A DNA stretch of 64,000 nt from Seiridium cupressi (taxonomy: Eukaryota > Ascomycota > Sordariomycetes > Amphisphaeriales > Sporocadaceae), in NCBI GenBank assembly GCA_036674765.1, contig JARVKI010000123.1, positions 54,829-118,828 of the forward strand, in the 5' to 3' direction. Below the pieces are notes generated by a model. That model was given only the letters and a program-made list of their open reading frames with translations, did no database searches and had not been told where the DNA came from. This document shows positions 48,501 to 58,978 of this stretch, piece after piece (positions within the stretch are counted from its first letter, which is position 1; every line of letters starts with the position of its first letter). Both the position numbers and the translations under genes were made by a program.

Positions 48501-48547
48501 ACTGGCTGCGGCGCGGCACCGTCGAGCGGCTCTTCTGGCCGTGACAT
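45544..48547 (-). CDS. Large RA-PH domain adaptor protein
   Basis: Exons 48547-47579 and 47523-45544 encode 982 aa; the 55-nt intron joins NHGDR to IVSVRCRHHTFILPVT. Residues 1-320 are disordered with a charged helical stretch (RNRERRKQQEELDAANNADQ) that may form a coiled coil. About residues 324-405 resemble a Ras-association/ubiquitin-like fold (TTSVDIVLATAKNMTYDLEW). About 430-545 form a PH domain (VYMYHSNRPGKWNKRWITLT to QGWRSWYLWDRK). The C-terminal 430 residues are Pro/Ser/Arg-rich and end in a highly charged helix (KAREREYKERERG). RA next to PH is the arrangement of animal Grb7/10/14 and Mig10/RIAM/lamellipodin adaptors that link small GTPases to membrane and actin. A polarity or Ras-signalling scaffold role is inferred; no fungal function is known to me. 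Confidence 0.78.
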
Positions 48548-49835
48548 GGCTAGTCCGCCAGCCTTGGGTCAGGAACTATTTGCCCCGCTACCTTGTCGAA
48601 GACGCGGGCACAGGGTGAGCGGCGTCAGTAATACGAACGGTAATGATCTCCAGTCAGGGTGCGGGAACGTTGTTATCACGCAGGGCTGTGCGAATCTGGG
48701 GGATCCGTCGATAGGCTGGCTCAAGGGATCGCGAATTCGCAATTTCCACACCAACAGAGAAAAAAAAAAAGGGCGCGCATGCAATGACGCCAAAAACGGA
48801 CGGGTTTTGGCACAGACGACGGCGCACTAAAAGACGATACCCTCGTCGAACGGCGGGTTGCTGTCAAATGGTCTCGGCCGTGTTGCTATTTTCTGCGCAT
48901 TGTATAGGGGTTTGCCGTACAACTGCCACCGAAGGATCCACACGTGGGATCTGTCGTACGTGTAGCAGGTCGTAATGTCACCTCAGGCTTCCTTGCGTTG
49001 ACTGTCGTCCAGGATGGCTGAGTTCGTTGCTACGCGTCCAAAGAATGGGGAAGCGGACGGGATCTGAAGAATCTGGCAGTCGACCACGGTGACAACAAGC
49101 AGGAAATAACGATGCCGACCTTTCCTTACCTATTCTGGGCAATGCTGCATTAATATATTGCATGTCTTAGCATCCTGGCATGACAGACTGGATAATGACC
49201 AATCTCAGCGCATGGGGTTCTGCATGTGCGTCAGGGTGCGAACAGACAAGGGACGCCAACGTTTCGCCTATTGCAGTTCTTTCTAGGTGAACCTGACGAG
49301 CCTGGCGGCGGCGGCGACAAAACCTTGTGGAAGCATTGTCGCTTCCTCGGCGGTGCAAAACCAAAAAAGTCACACGAGCAATTTGTACGCCTCCTATTGA
49401 GACTACGTATGGATTCATTGGAAGCCAGCCCGCGCGCACCAAATCCAGGACCTGCAGAACGGTGAGATTGGATATGCACTAAACAGCTTGGCATGCTGCA
49501 CGACAGCGGGGAGAGTGCAGCCGTAGGATGCCAAACCGCATCTTACAGAACTGTTCTAGAACTCCGAGACACTCATTTACGCGCCCTCCAGATCTAGGTA
49601 TGCAGTCATTTCAATGCCAACGCGACTTTGCGACGGGGACGCGAACGTCTTATTGAGCATAATTAATGTCAATTCCGTTCTTGCTTACTTCGTAGATGGC
49701 CTTGGGTCAAGGGGGCGTTCGCCTTAAACCTACCTACGTTCCGCAAGTCTCATGAACCCCCCTTCTCCGGATTGGCGAATCACGCTCACCGATCTCGTCT
49801 GTCCTTCAGCTGGGCCAGCTAGTCTAGGCGCACAT
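48548..49835. other. Intergenic
   Basis: 1.29 kb. Promoter of the RA-PH gene on the left, with an A11 run at about 48760-48770. A 91-codon minus frame at 49167-49442 is unrecognised. Confidence 0.55.
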
Positions 49836-50906
49836 TCATTTCCTGAAAGCCCGTACTGACCATCTCCACCAGCCAGTAAAGTCTTGTGTTGAGACATCAA
49901 TTCCGAGCTTCTTGAGCGCTTTTGTGCTTAGATGGCAGTCGTAGGGTCTTTGCACGCTCGCATTGGGGTCATTGCCCTCGCTGTTAGCCTCAATGCGTGT
50001 GATCGGGAGGCCCATGATCTCGCCGAAGAGTTCGCAGATCTCGTACTTTGTCATCTTGTCTTCCGACGAGAATTGTAGGATTTGAGGAAACGAAGATCGG
50101 TCTGCAGATTCCAGGTACTTTGCTGTGACATCTGTTCACCCAAGTCATCAGTGGTGCCGCCGCAATCAAGCTGGATGAGGACGGGCTTACCTTGGCAGAC
50201 ACGTCCGACATCCTCTGTGTTTGTTGGAAAGCGAAGCGCCCAATGGTCCATCTTGATCTTGGAACTCTCTTCCTGAGCTTTCCAGACAGTATCCATGAGT
50301 ACATTGACGGCGCTTTCTGCAGGCGTCTCGGCATCGCCATAAAGCACCGGGACTCTGAGCACGACTCCCAAGCCCTGCTTTCCAGCTTTTTGGTATTCCT
50401 CCAGAGTTGCGGATTCCCCATCAAGCTTGGTTTGCCCGTACAGATTTGTCGGGGCCGGCTTGGCATCGGCCTCATATGGCGCATCGCCGGGCTTGCCGGG
50501 GAAGACATAGTCCGTGGAGATGTAGATCAGGAAAATGTTTCGGGCGGCGCACAAGCTGGCTAGTGACCTGGATGCGGCAACGTTCAGTGCTCGAGTGCCC
50601 TCTGGATCCTTGTCGCATTTGTCGGGGAATCGATTCGCTGCACAATGGACGACTGCCTGGGGCCTATCGAACACACTATCAGGAGGCGCCATGGTATTAA
50701 ATGCTCATGTAGATGACTTACTTGACGGTCTCCAGGGTCTTCTCAACCTCGGATGCATTTCCAAGGTCAACCTTGAGGATGGATACGCCATCAGCCCGAG
50801 AGAAACCGGTGCCTTTGACATCCCAGCCTTTTCTCTCGAAGCCTCTGACGACCTGCCGTCCAAGCAAGCCGGTAGCACCTGTAACGAGGACTGTCTTCCC
50901 AGCCAT
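49836..50906 (-). CDS. RmlD-type SDR protein, MAT2B-like
   Basis: Extended short-chain dehydrogenase. Exons 50906-50722, 50663-50191 and 50131-49836 give 317 aa; junctions rebuild TLETVKPQAVVHCAANRF and VGRVCQDVTAKYLES. The Rossmann motif is KTVLVTGATGLLGRQVVRGF; STDYVFPG and the catalytic-type YGQTK (Y-x3-K) are present, and the C-terminal part has DKMTKYEICELFGEIMG and RPYDCHLSTKALKKLGID. This pattern matches dTDP-4-dehydrorhamnose reductase-like proteins and, closest, the regulatory beta subunit of methionine adenosyltransferase (MAT2B). In fungi the function is unproven. The frame is open upstream of the ATG but without further homology, so the start at 50906 is chosen because it directly opens the Rossmann fold. 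Confidence 0.83.
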
Positions 50907-53742
50907 GGTCGAGTAGAGCTTGGTGGTAGCTGAAGTCTTCTGTCTCCTCGAAATGTCTTCAATTAGAGCGTAGAGGGGCAATTGAGGGGCTAGACAGCCT
51001 TGAAGCTCTGTTCCTAGCACAACCCCACAGAGCGACAGAGCTGTACGGACCCCTGCATGAGAGCCGCTACTATGTAGTGAGGTGATGGTCCCAGGGTTTC
51101 CCTCCCGTAACCGAACCTTAAGTGCTGTTACTGAATATGGACGAGTAGGATGTTTCGGGCACAACGGTTATACCCCATTTTCTTTCGGTGAAACATCCCT
51201 TTCCCATTACCTTATTCACTATTGATACTACTCTCTCGACCCACCCAACTTTCTAAGTTGGTGCAAAACGTACATTGTAATATTTGCCATTTAGGTAGGA
51301 GCTGGATCACGCTAGTAAACCATATCTCGGTTTGTTCTTGTCCTTGTCCCTGTAAGTACTTCATGTAGTACCGATGAATGTACCTGTAAGAACGGACGGA
51401 ATAGTAACTCCTGCGCTCTCTCCAAATTCAACAATTATCAACTCACAATCCTCGAAACCGCTTGGTGCGGGGTGAGGTAAACTGCTGATAGCCTCTCGAC
51501 TTGACTCAGACCTACACAGTCAATAAAAGTAACATGGCCTCAAAGTCGAACGACTACACCCGCCCACGTTTCCATGGTCTTCCTGATTAGTCTCAAATTA
51601 CCCGTGTTGAATCTACATGCACTCAAGCATAACCAGTTGAGATAGTAGATAAGCTGCATTTATGAGATGAGAGGAGAAGGTTCCAGAACTCGGTTAAATG
51701 ATTGTTTGATGGGAGCACCAATAGGGCTCGAGCACTCTGTTCAATTGACAGTTATCTAGTATGAATTTATAAACAAATAAAAATAAACAAAAATATTTTA
51801 CACTGATCATACACGACGAACACCCGACTCGAACACGTGACCACCTATTGAGAGGCACTGTTACACGAGTCCTGACATAAGCAATATTATCACCAGTTGT
51901 TGGAAGCTATGAGTCGTCGTTAGGCTTGTTGGGAGTTCGGACGAAGAAAGAACCTGTTGAGAACACGAGATATGACATGAACAATAGACTCCTCGGCTGC
52001 TGGAAACTACAACCCGCGCGGATAGGCTATTAAAGAGTTTAGCTAAAGAAGAATTTCTGCTAAAAGATTACTACTATCAGTTCGGCCAACAGAAAGACGA
52101 AAGTGGCAAAGATAAGTCATGAATGGTATTGTGTGACCCAAATCCTCAGCTTGCGCAGACGGGTACTACTCTGGATTCGGGATGAACAACATACCTTCAC
52201 ATTGGCCATTACACTGTCCGTAAACTGTTCAGTTTTGCGAAGCGATGGAATGAAACCATCTTGGAGAAATTTTAAGTTGATATCATGTTTCATTGCATCA
52301 TGATTCTACTCCATTTTCAACCGAGAAACACAAACCCAGAACAGGTTTCAAATGTACTTGCGATACCCTACCGAGAATACGGCTCCAAGGCCCGACTGCT
52401 TTGAGTTGCAATAAATACTTTGACCCATATACCTTCACTCATGATTGCAATAATCCTGAATCGTAGGCAGTCTAAATCACGGCTCGTGTGGTTTCAAATA
52501 AGCATATCTTTTCGTTGTATTGTCTTGCAAATTCATGGAATTCGATTTTTTCAACTGGCTGAGTTCATGCCGCCTGACACTTTGAATATCTTTAATCCAC
52601 TGCTCTTGACGCGAAAGATGACTACCACACTCTCGTGACGAATTCCTCGTGTCATAGTGCTCTTCAGCAGCTTCTTCCATTCAAGACAACGCTCTTTCCC
52701 GAATGAATAAAACATTGTTGACTCTTATAACCTCAGCTGAAACTTGAGGGAACTGCACCTCAGCTCTCGTTCTCGGCCAATTTACAAGCGAGTGTCGCGT
52801 TGCGTTCTCCCTTCCGTTATATTTAATCCCTCATTTTTGGTACTCTAGTAACACTGATTGTGGGATATAACGAAGGTGTCGCAGATGGCATGCGAAGGAA
52901 GCAGGTGACCTAAGAAAACACATATACGAACACTTTTTCGATCTTGACCTTTACCGTGCACAACATGACTCGATATCTGTTTCATGCATAATGGTTATAG
53001 TTGTTGAGATGTAGACTTGAACTTGGTTAGGTATGTGGGAAGGACGCCAAGAGTTGCTAAGATTAGTTCGATCGCGACGAGGTAATCGGGGTTTGCCGCT
53101 ATAGTCGTGTCCGAAACAAGACACGATCAGAGACACTTTTCACCTTCCGTCCTACGGCTCGTCAATGAGAACATGCCGATCTGGTTTCAATGATGACGAT
53201 CTTTCTATCTCAGCTGAATTACACAATATGTATTCTAATGATACTGACTTCATATACCAGGATAAGATGATAAGGTGCACGAAATCAACATTGAATGCTT
53301 CACAAGGAAGGTGACAAGCACAACCACCATCTATTGTCCCCTTGACGCCTGGGAGCACAACTTTCAGTAGTAGCTACTATGAGGCTTGTGAGGCAAAAGC
53401 ATCTCTTCGCATGCTTAAAGGCAATTGAATGGCACCTTGAGATGAGTACCTGTAGGCGGCAATCCTCTAGATACTTGTACAACCATAATGCTCCTTAGTC
53501 AACAGAAAACAGGTAGAAGAGCGTTAATACTGCATCAGCTTGTTTTTATCGTTCTTCTCTACTTAGACTCTTTGTGGTATTGCGAATGGGCCATGTTCTT
53601 GGTCTTGAGACGGATACTATAATTCTCGCCATTCTTGACTCCACATTTACTTGATACCCCAGCCGTCCGAATTCGCTCAATTTTGCAGTACGAGTCTCCG
53701 CTCATCTAATATAATTTTCTCTAAGCGAAAAAGATTCAACAA
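50907..53742. other. Gene-poor, AT-richer region
   Basis: 2.8 kb with only frames under 90 codons, all unrecognised. The stretch around 51740-51800 is very AT-rich. A B-box-like sequence on the minus strand near 51820-51845 lacks the rest of a tRNA. Confidence 0.55.
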
Positions 53743-53859
53743 GGACCTGTGGCGCAGCGGTAGCGCGTGTGATTCCAGCGCATTCTCATCGACTCTCATC
53801 GAGTGTGAGCGCAATTGCGGAACTCCACAAGGTCATCCGTTCAAATCGGGTCAGGTTCA
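53743..53859 (+). tRNA. tRNA-Trp (anticodon CCA) with intron
   Basis: Acceptor GGACCTG (53743-53749) pairs with CAGGTTC (53852-53858, one G-U), D stem GCGC/GCGC with loop AGCGGTA, anticodon CCA at 53775-53777 after TT, and T arm ATCCG-TTCAAAT-CGGGT. An intron of about 45 nt (53779-53823) sits after position 37, as in eukaryotic nuclear tRNAs. Its GGAA at 53819-53822 can pair with the anticodon-loop TTCC, the anticodon-intron pairing needed by the splicing endonuclease. The anticodon stem TGTGA/CCACA has one mismatch (A31-C39), so slightly reduced function is possible. The 3' CCA is not encoded, as expected. Confidence 0.85.
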
Positions 53860-53920
53860 AATCCAGACTGTTTCGAACAGTACATTTCCTTTTTTTTGCT
53901 TGTTCTGCATGCTTTAGAAT
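53840..53920 (+). repeat. Inverted repeat arm A (tRNA 3' end plus flank)
   Basis: 81 bp running from the T loop of tRNA-Trp through its Pol III terminator to 53920. It is matched in inverted orientation at 54754-54834 with a single mismatch (at 53854). Confidence 0.92.
53890..53897 (+). terminator. Pol III terminator (T8)
   Basis: Eight T residues 31 nt after the tRNA 3' end, the expected RNA polymerase III stop signal. The same run is conserved in the inverted copy (A8 at 54777-54784). Confidence 0.7.
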
Positions 53921-54753
53921 CGTTGGTTGTACGTTGCTGTGATTATCCTGGGTTGTTGGTGGCCGACGACGTGGGTGCGGATGCAGCATCTGTAGGGCAA
54001 CGCACGTGCCAATGCTATGCAGAAGAGCACATATGTTTTTAGTTCGTTATGTAGGGCCAACTTAAATATGTCAGCGAGTGTGCTTCTCGTGCTTAAATAT
54101 ACTATTTCCTATATTTATAGGGAAGTAGCTATATGTTAATTTTGGTATAGCGACATAAGATAGCACATAGTAAGGTAGTGTGGGGAGGTCACGTGGATCA
54201 CGGGGCAGTTTGCCTTTTCAGTCAGACCAGCAGTTGCAGATACCACTAATTCACCACGCCTGTTAACTACCTCCTCCTTTGTGGTTGTTGTTCGTTTTCA
54301 GATCACTCATTAGTAGACCCCGCACGCCGAAGAGCCAACACAGTGAAGCACATAACACGATAGCTTTATTTTTACACCGCAACATAATATACAGCAGTAT
54401 GATACTATAATACGGAAGTCACCACATACATTGAGCCGGAGCTCATGGGCTGAGGCGCTAGTCAAGCTTCTCCCAGCTGTTCCGAGGCAGACTGCTTTAT
54501 GTTTAAAACAAGCTGGTCTTGTTGTGTAATACAAATACACGAACTTGGACGCTGGGTAAAGCCGAAGAGGTGCCGGCAAAATAGAAGAATTACTATTCCT
54601 CTACGGTATCTGGGCTATAATACTCAACTAAAGTATTAATTATACTCGAAATAATTGTTAGAAAATGGTCAAAGGCATAAATTCTGTGGGTTAATGGGCA
54701 GGGTATAGTTTTCAGGGCCTAGTATTTTGCACATATAGGAATACTGATCTTCT

Positions 54754-54834
54754 ATTCTAAAGCATGCAGAACAAGCAAAAAAAAGGAAATGTACTGTTCG
54801 AAACAGTCTGGATTTGAACTTGACCCGATTTGAA
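54754..54834 (-). repeat. Inverted repeat arm B, partial tRNA-Trp copy
   Basis: Reverse complement of 53840-53920, 80 of 81 bases identical. It contains the T loop, the 3' acceptor strand and the Pol III terminator of tRNA-Trp but no 5' half, A box or anticodon. It is therefore a non-functional tRNA fragment, 833 bp from its source. Confidence 0.92.
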
Positions 54835-55015
54835 AGTCTGGGGTCAAGCCATAGAGATTTCACGGACGTTATAATCCTATCAGTCTTGTTCATATCTTTT
54901 CTGATGATGTAACCATCTTGGCCTACGTCGAACTTGATCTGACAGTCTAACCTCGTTGTTTTCCTATATCTCTCCATTTCACTGTAAATGGGTCCTTTTG
55001 GTGCAGCATTCGTTT

Positions 55016-56728
55016 TTATGAAGATTGGCTAATCTCCTGGCGTTTCCAATCCCAATATCCCAAGCGAATGCGATCCCACTTCTCCCCTAATCTTCTCAGA
55101 CAAAGGTCAGCCTTGTCCTTCTCGCCAGCCTCGGCATAAATGTCCGCCAATTGTTCCAGGGCATGCGAACTGCGAACCTGTTCTCCCTCTTGCCCAAGTT
55201 CGTTAACATACTGCTCGGCATACTCCCTAACACTTCCTAGTTTCCTTCCTCCTTTGACCAAGACACCTTTAAGATAGTTCCATGGGCTCTGATTCTGGGG
55301 TGCTAGCTTGATCTTTTCTTTGGCATAATCAGTCTCCCGGTCTACGACCTCCGCCGGTACGGCTGGATCATGCTCTGTGGCATGCGAGTCTTTGGTCGTA
55401 TTGTTCGGGTCTGAGAATACCACGAAGAAGCGATGTGACCAGGCCGAGTTATTGCGTACGTCCTGATTGATCATCCAGGCTATGCTCTGTAGCTCATCAT
55501 CGCCCCACATGCCTAGCTTCCTCACGGCGTACTGACGATATGACCAGACGTGATAGTTCTTGGCATCCTCAGCGAACATCTCCATCATGAAGTCGCGCTC
55601 GTTCTTAGCGAAGCGCTTGACCTCATCGGGAGTATCTTTGATGGTTGGGTAGTAATGATCCAAGAGCAGCTGGCGATGGTGCCAGATCTGATAGTTCTTC
55701 TGATGCTCGAGCGCCACTTCGTTGAGCCAGGAGAGTTCGTCGAGGAGCGGGATATTGAGATGCTGAATGATGGAGAAGCGGTACAGCCAGACTGTATAGT
55801 GGGCCGGGTTCATCGAGATGACGTGCTCAGTAAGCTTGAGACAGCGCTTCGAGTACTCCTTAGCTGCCATTACTGCACGAAGGTAAGACGTTGCTAGGAT
55901 TGTGTTAGCGGTGCTGTTATCCTATAGCTATAGCACATCTTACTCACATTCAGCATAGTCCTCAGGGTAGGCTATAGAAGCTAGAGCGCCTTCCGGCTCC
56001 GTTTGGGGAATTGGTATCACATCATCCCAGTCCGGGTCCGTAGAATATGAGCCCATCTTCTCTCCGTAAAGATCATCTTTGAGGGTAGCCATCTCTTTCC
56101 TCCTCGTACGCTCTGCGTTGATCTCGTCTTCGCTCAAGGCAAACGCCTCGCTCGTGTCAGTATCTATTAGCTCCCGGACAGCACAGTTCCTCGTGTTTCT
56201 AAAGTCCCGACTCTTTTTAAGCAAAATGGCCAGTCTGAGAACCTTGGTGGTCCTATCCTCGTACTGTTCAATTGCGTACTCGCCGATGTTGCGCCCGTAC
56301 TTGTCCTTGCCCCAAACCTCAAGCGATGGCGTGGGGAGCTTCCGCGACGGGGTATTGGACTCGTTGACTTGTTTCCAGAACTCTTTCTGAGCTTTCTTGC
56401 CCAGCTGGTCGACGGTGCCGTTGCTCACAAAGTCCGAGTTGATGTAGGCGGTTCGTTCAACAGTCGACAAACCATGAAGCCCAAGCTTCTGGCGAATGGC
56501 TTCGTATGGGTGGGTGGCCTCGTAGATCTGCTGAGCGCGTTCGATGACCGTTCTAGGTTCCGGCTTGGCTGGGAAGGCAATGTCAGCGGGTTTTGCTCTT
56601 GAGCCTTTGCATTTCCTGCGAGCGGCCGGTGGGATGACGCCATGCCGATATCTACCGTACTCAAAGCTTCATTTGAGCTTACCTTCAGCAGTCTTCGCCT
56701 TCGGGGCCGCTTTGCCTTTGGGAGGCAT
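55016..56728 (-). CDS. RAM2: Protein farnesyltransferase/GGTase-I alpha subunit with long N-terminal extension
   Basis: Alpha subunit shared by farnesyltransferase and geranylgeranyltransferase I, which attach isoprenoids to CaaX proteins such as Ras and Rho. Exons 56728-56683, 56604-55948 and 55893-55016 give 526 aa. The core (about residues 225-526) begins STDPDWDDVIPIPQTEPEGA and has five prenyltransferase alpha repeats: NPAHYTVWLYR, QKNYQIWHHRQ, AKNYHVWSYRQ, VRNNSAWSHRF and QNQSPWNYLKG. Related fungal proteins are roughly 330-350 aa and start MPPKGK-like directly before this core. Here MPPKGKAAPKAKTAEG is followed by about 190 extra residues (from SRAKPADIAFPAKP to KDDLYGEK) that I do not recognise, in an intact frame without stops. 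An internal Met at 56056 (MGSYSTD) could start a standard-length protein. Same strand as ERG12. Confidence 0.88.
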
Positions 56729-57393
56729 GGCTTTCTTGAGAGCTCCGATTTGTCGATGGTGGGGTTCCTGGAGGTTTGGCCACTTTCTATTCAACCCCAC
56801 GTTTGGGCTGGAGGGACCCTTGTCTAGGGAGTTGATCCGCTAGGGCTACAACAGAATGTACTTGGCTCGAGTACTGAGATGCTAATAATGCAGCTACCAA
56901 AGTTCAGATGCGCGTCCCTCGAGCAGGCAACAATACTTTATGTGCTCTCCATTTGGTGATTACATATCCAATACATTTATCCGCCGACACTGGCAGCAGC
57001 GTATAAAAATAATACCCCGGACTGGCGCTTGTAATTGACAACCAGGTGGCGTCACAATCTCGGGGTTTAGCGACCATGTAAACTACATTGTATGGTTATA
57101 TGAAACGCCATCTATCAACGCAATGTGCATGTAGGCTACTGTCGGCGGCGAGATGATAGAGCTGTATGCTTACCCTATTAGGAGCAGCGAGTGACTTCTC
57201 ATACAAGAGCAGACTGGCACACTTACATGTCCGAAAGTACTTGGTCATTCATACCGGCATTTGTTTCCTACAGTAGACAGCAGTGGCCAAATATACACAA
57301 TAGAATACCTTCGAGGCAGGTGCCAAGTAAATCCCCCTGTAGGGTAGCATTAGACAATTAGTATAGCCACAGCTGATGCCAAATATCATCCGA
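56729..57393. other. Intergenic, RAM2 promoter / ERG12 3' end
   Basis: 665 bp, nothing else recognised. Confidence 0.55.
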
Positions 57394-58978
57394 CTAGTGG
57401 CTTTCGACACGCCAAAATTTCCATCCTTCTCTTTCAGCCCCTCCGCTGTGCACTCCTACGAGCCTTTCCACACCATCATTACCGGGGGCACTCAGGAACT
57501 TTTCCATATCAATTTCCATCCCTCCCTCCTCATCTTCATCCATGCCGTTCTTCAAGACAGCAGGCCAAAGCACGCCCACCCCATCTCCTCCCAGCGTCGT
57601 TTCGAATTTCTGATAGCCTTCTTCTTCGAGTTGGTCTTCGAGGCGGTCCCATTTGTCCCTGGGAGCATCTGGCCGCATCAATGTTATTGAACAGCCACCG
57701 CCACCTGCACCTGTGAGTTTGGTCCATCCCAGGCCTTCGTGGTCCACCAGTTCTCGTACACGCTCCAGGCGTGGGTGGGAGACGCCCAGTGAGACCAATA
57801 AACCATGATTTATCGTCATGAGCTCACCGACCTTGCTGAGGCTCTCCACCTCTTCGCTATCGAAGTCGTCCTCGTCAATCAGTTCGTTCATGGTCTGGAC
57901 GACCTTATCTATGGCGTCTAGAATAGGGCCGACCAACTTGGGGTGTTTATTTCTCAGCTTTGCAACCTTGGCCACTTCATACGCAGTGGATTTTGGCTGC
58001 CTCGTGTCGACTAGCAATAATGGTAACTCGGGGAAATCCCACAACGGCCGCACGAGGGGCGGCTTTTGGTAATCTGTCCTTTGGTATACCACAGCTTTGC
58101 CTTGGGTTGCAACCGTATTGTCCACACCTGACGGATTTCCATGTATACACATTTCCGCCACAAATGCCCATCTGTTGATTCTTTCTACTTGTAATCTCGC
58201 TTCCTCGGGGGGCTGATCAGGATGTGGTCCAGACAACGTCCGTAGTTGCAGAAGCAGCGCCGCAGACTGGCACACAGCTATCGAGGCGCTGCTTCCAAGA
58301 CCGGCGCCAATCGGTATCGTCGAGCGTAGTGTGTACAGACACCCGGGGAACTTGGGCGATCCCAGGGAGAGAAACAGGTACAGGAAGGAGCTTGCCGAGT
58401 TCCTGTGTATCTTGCGATCGCCATCCGATTTGTGTGGTGAAATCTCCTCCAGATGCGGCTGCAGCGCAGCTACGAGATCAGGATCGAGCTCGGTGACTAA
58501 ATCGTAGTAGGACTTCTTCTTCGAGGGGTGTTGAAATATCGCCCACGGCAGATCGTCAATGTTCCAGGTATGGGCAAAGTCGATATCGGGGAATCGCAGA
58601 CTGACAGTGCGGCGCGACTTGGAGAGCGTGGTAACGAGCAAATATGATCTCAGTGATATGGAGGCAGCGATTGCGGCCTGCGGCTTCTATGAGCTCTTGC
58701 GCAACGCGAACTAGGGCGTAGAGTAGATTTGACCATACCTTGCCATATACCACAGCATGCTCCCCAGACACGATGACTTTGCCTGGCGCGGAGACCATGA
58801 AGGGGGGCATCATTGCATTAGACTGCTTGCGATCCATCTTCGCCCTCGGCGTAGCTGACAGTGGTTTACCATTGGTCGTACCGTTGCCATTGACATGAAG
58901 CCTCTCAAAGCCGGCCTGAAAACTGATGGACGACATGTCGGAAGTCGTACTATCCGGCGTTGTTGGAACGCAAGTCAT
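57394..58978 (-). CDS. ERG12: Mevalonate kinase
   Basis: GHMP-family kinase that phosphorylates mevalonate with ATP, an early step of the mevalonate pathway and in other organisms feedback-inhibited by farnesyl diphosphate. Exons 58978-58739 and 58677-57394 encode 507 aa; the 61-nt intron joins HAVVYGK to AAIAASISLRSYLLV. Motif 1 is APGKVIVSGEHAVVYGK (about residues 64-80), the ATP loop PIGAGLGSSASIAV lies near 205, and motif 3 KLTGAGGGGCSITL near 402. HGNPSGVDNTVATQG carries the conserved Asp region. The protein is longer than the usual 390-450 aa because of about 60 N-terminal residues and a C-terminal tail beyond the kinase fold. A second Met at 58936 could be used. It lies 666 bp upstream of RAM2 on the same strand. 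Confidence 0.95.

Larger units (their letters stand above)
53860..55015. other. Intergenic with tRNA fragment
   Basis: Between the tRNA gene and the 3' end of RAM2. It holds the second repeat arm and an AT-rich imperfect hairpin at 54102-54128 (CTATTTCCTATA against TATAGGGAAGTAG). No coding gene recognised. Confidence 0.55.

Noticed and set aside
51814..51845. B-box-like GTTCGAGTC on the minus strand
   Set aside because: T stem has mismatches and no matching 5' acceptor strand or A box at tRNA distance.
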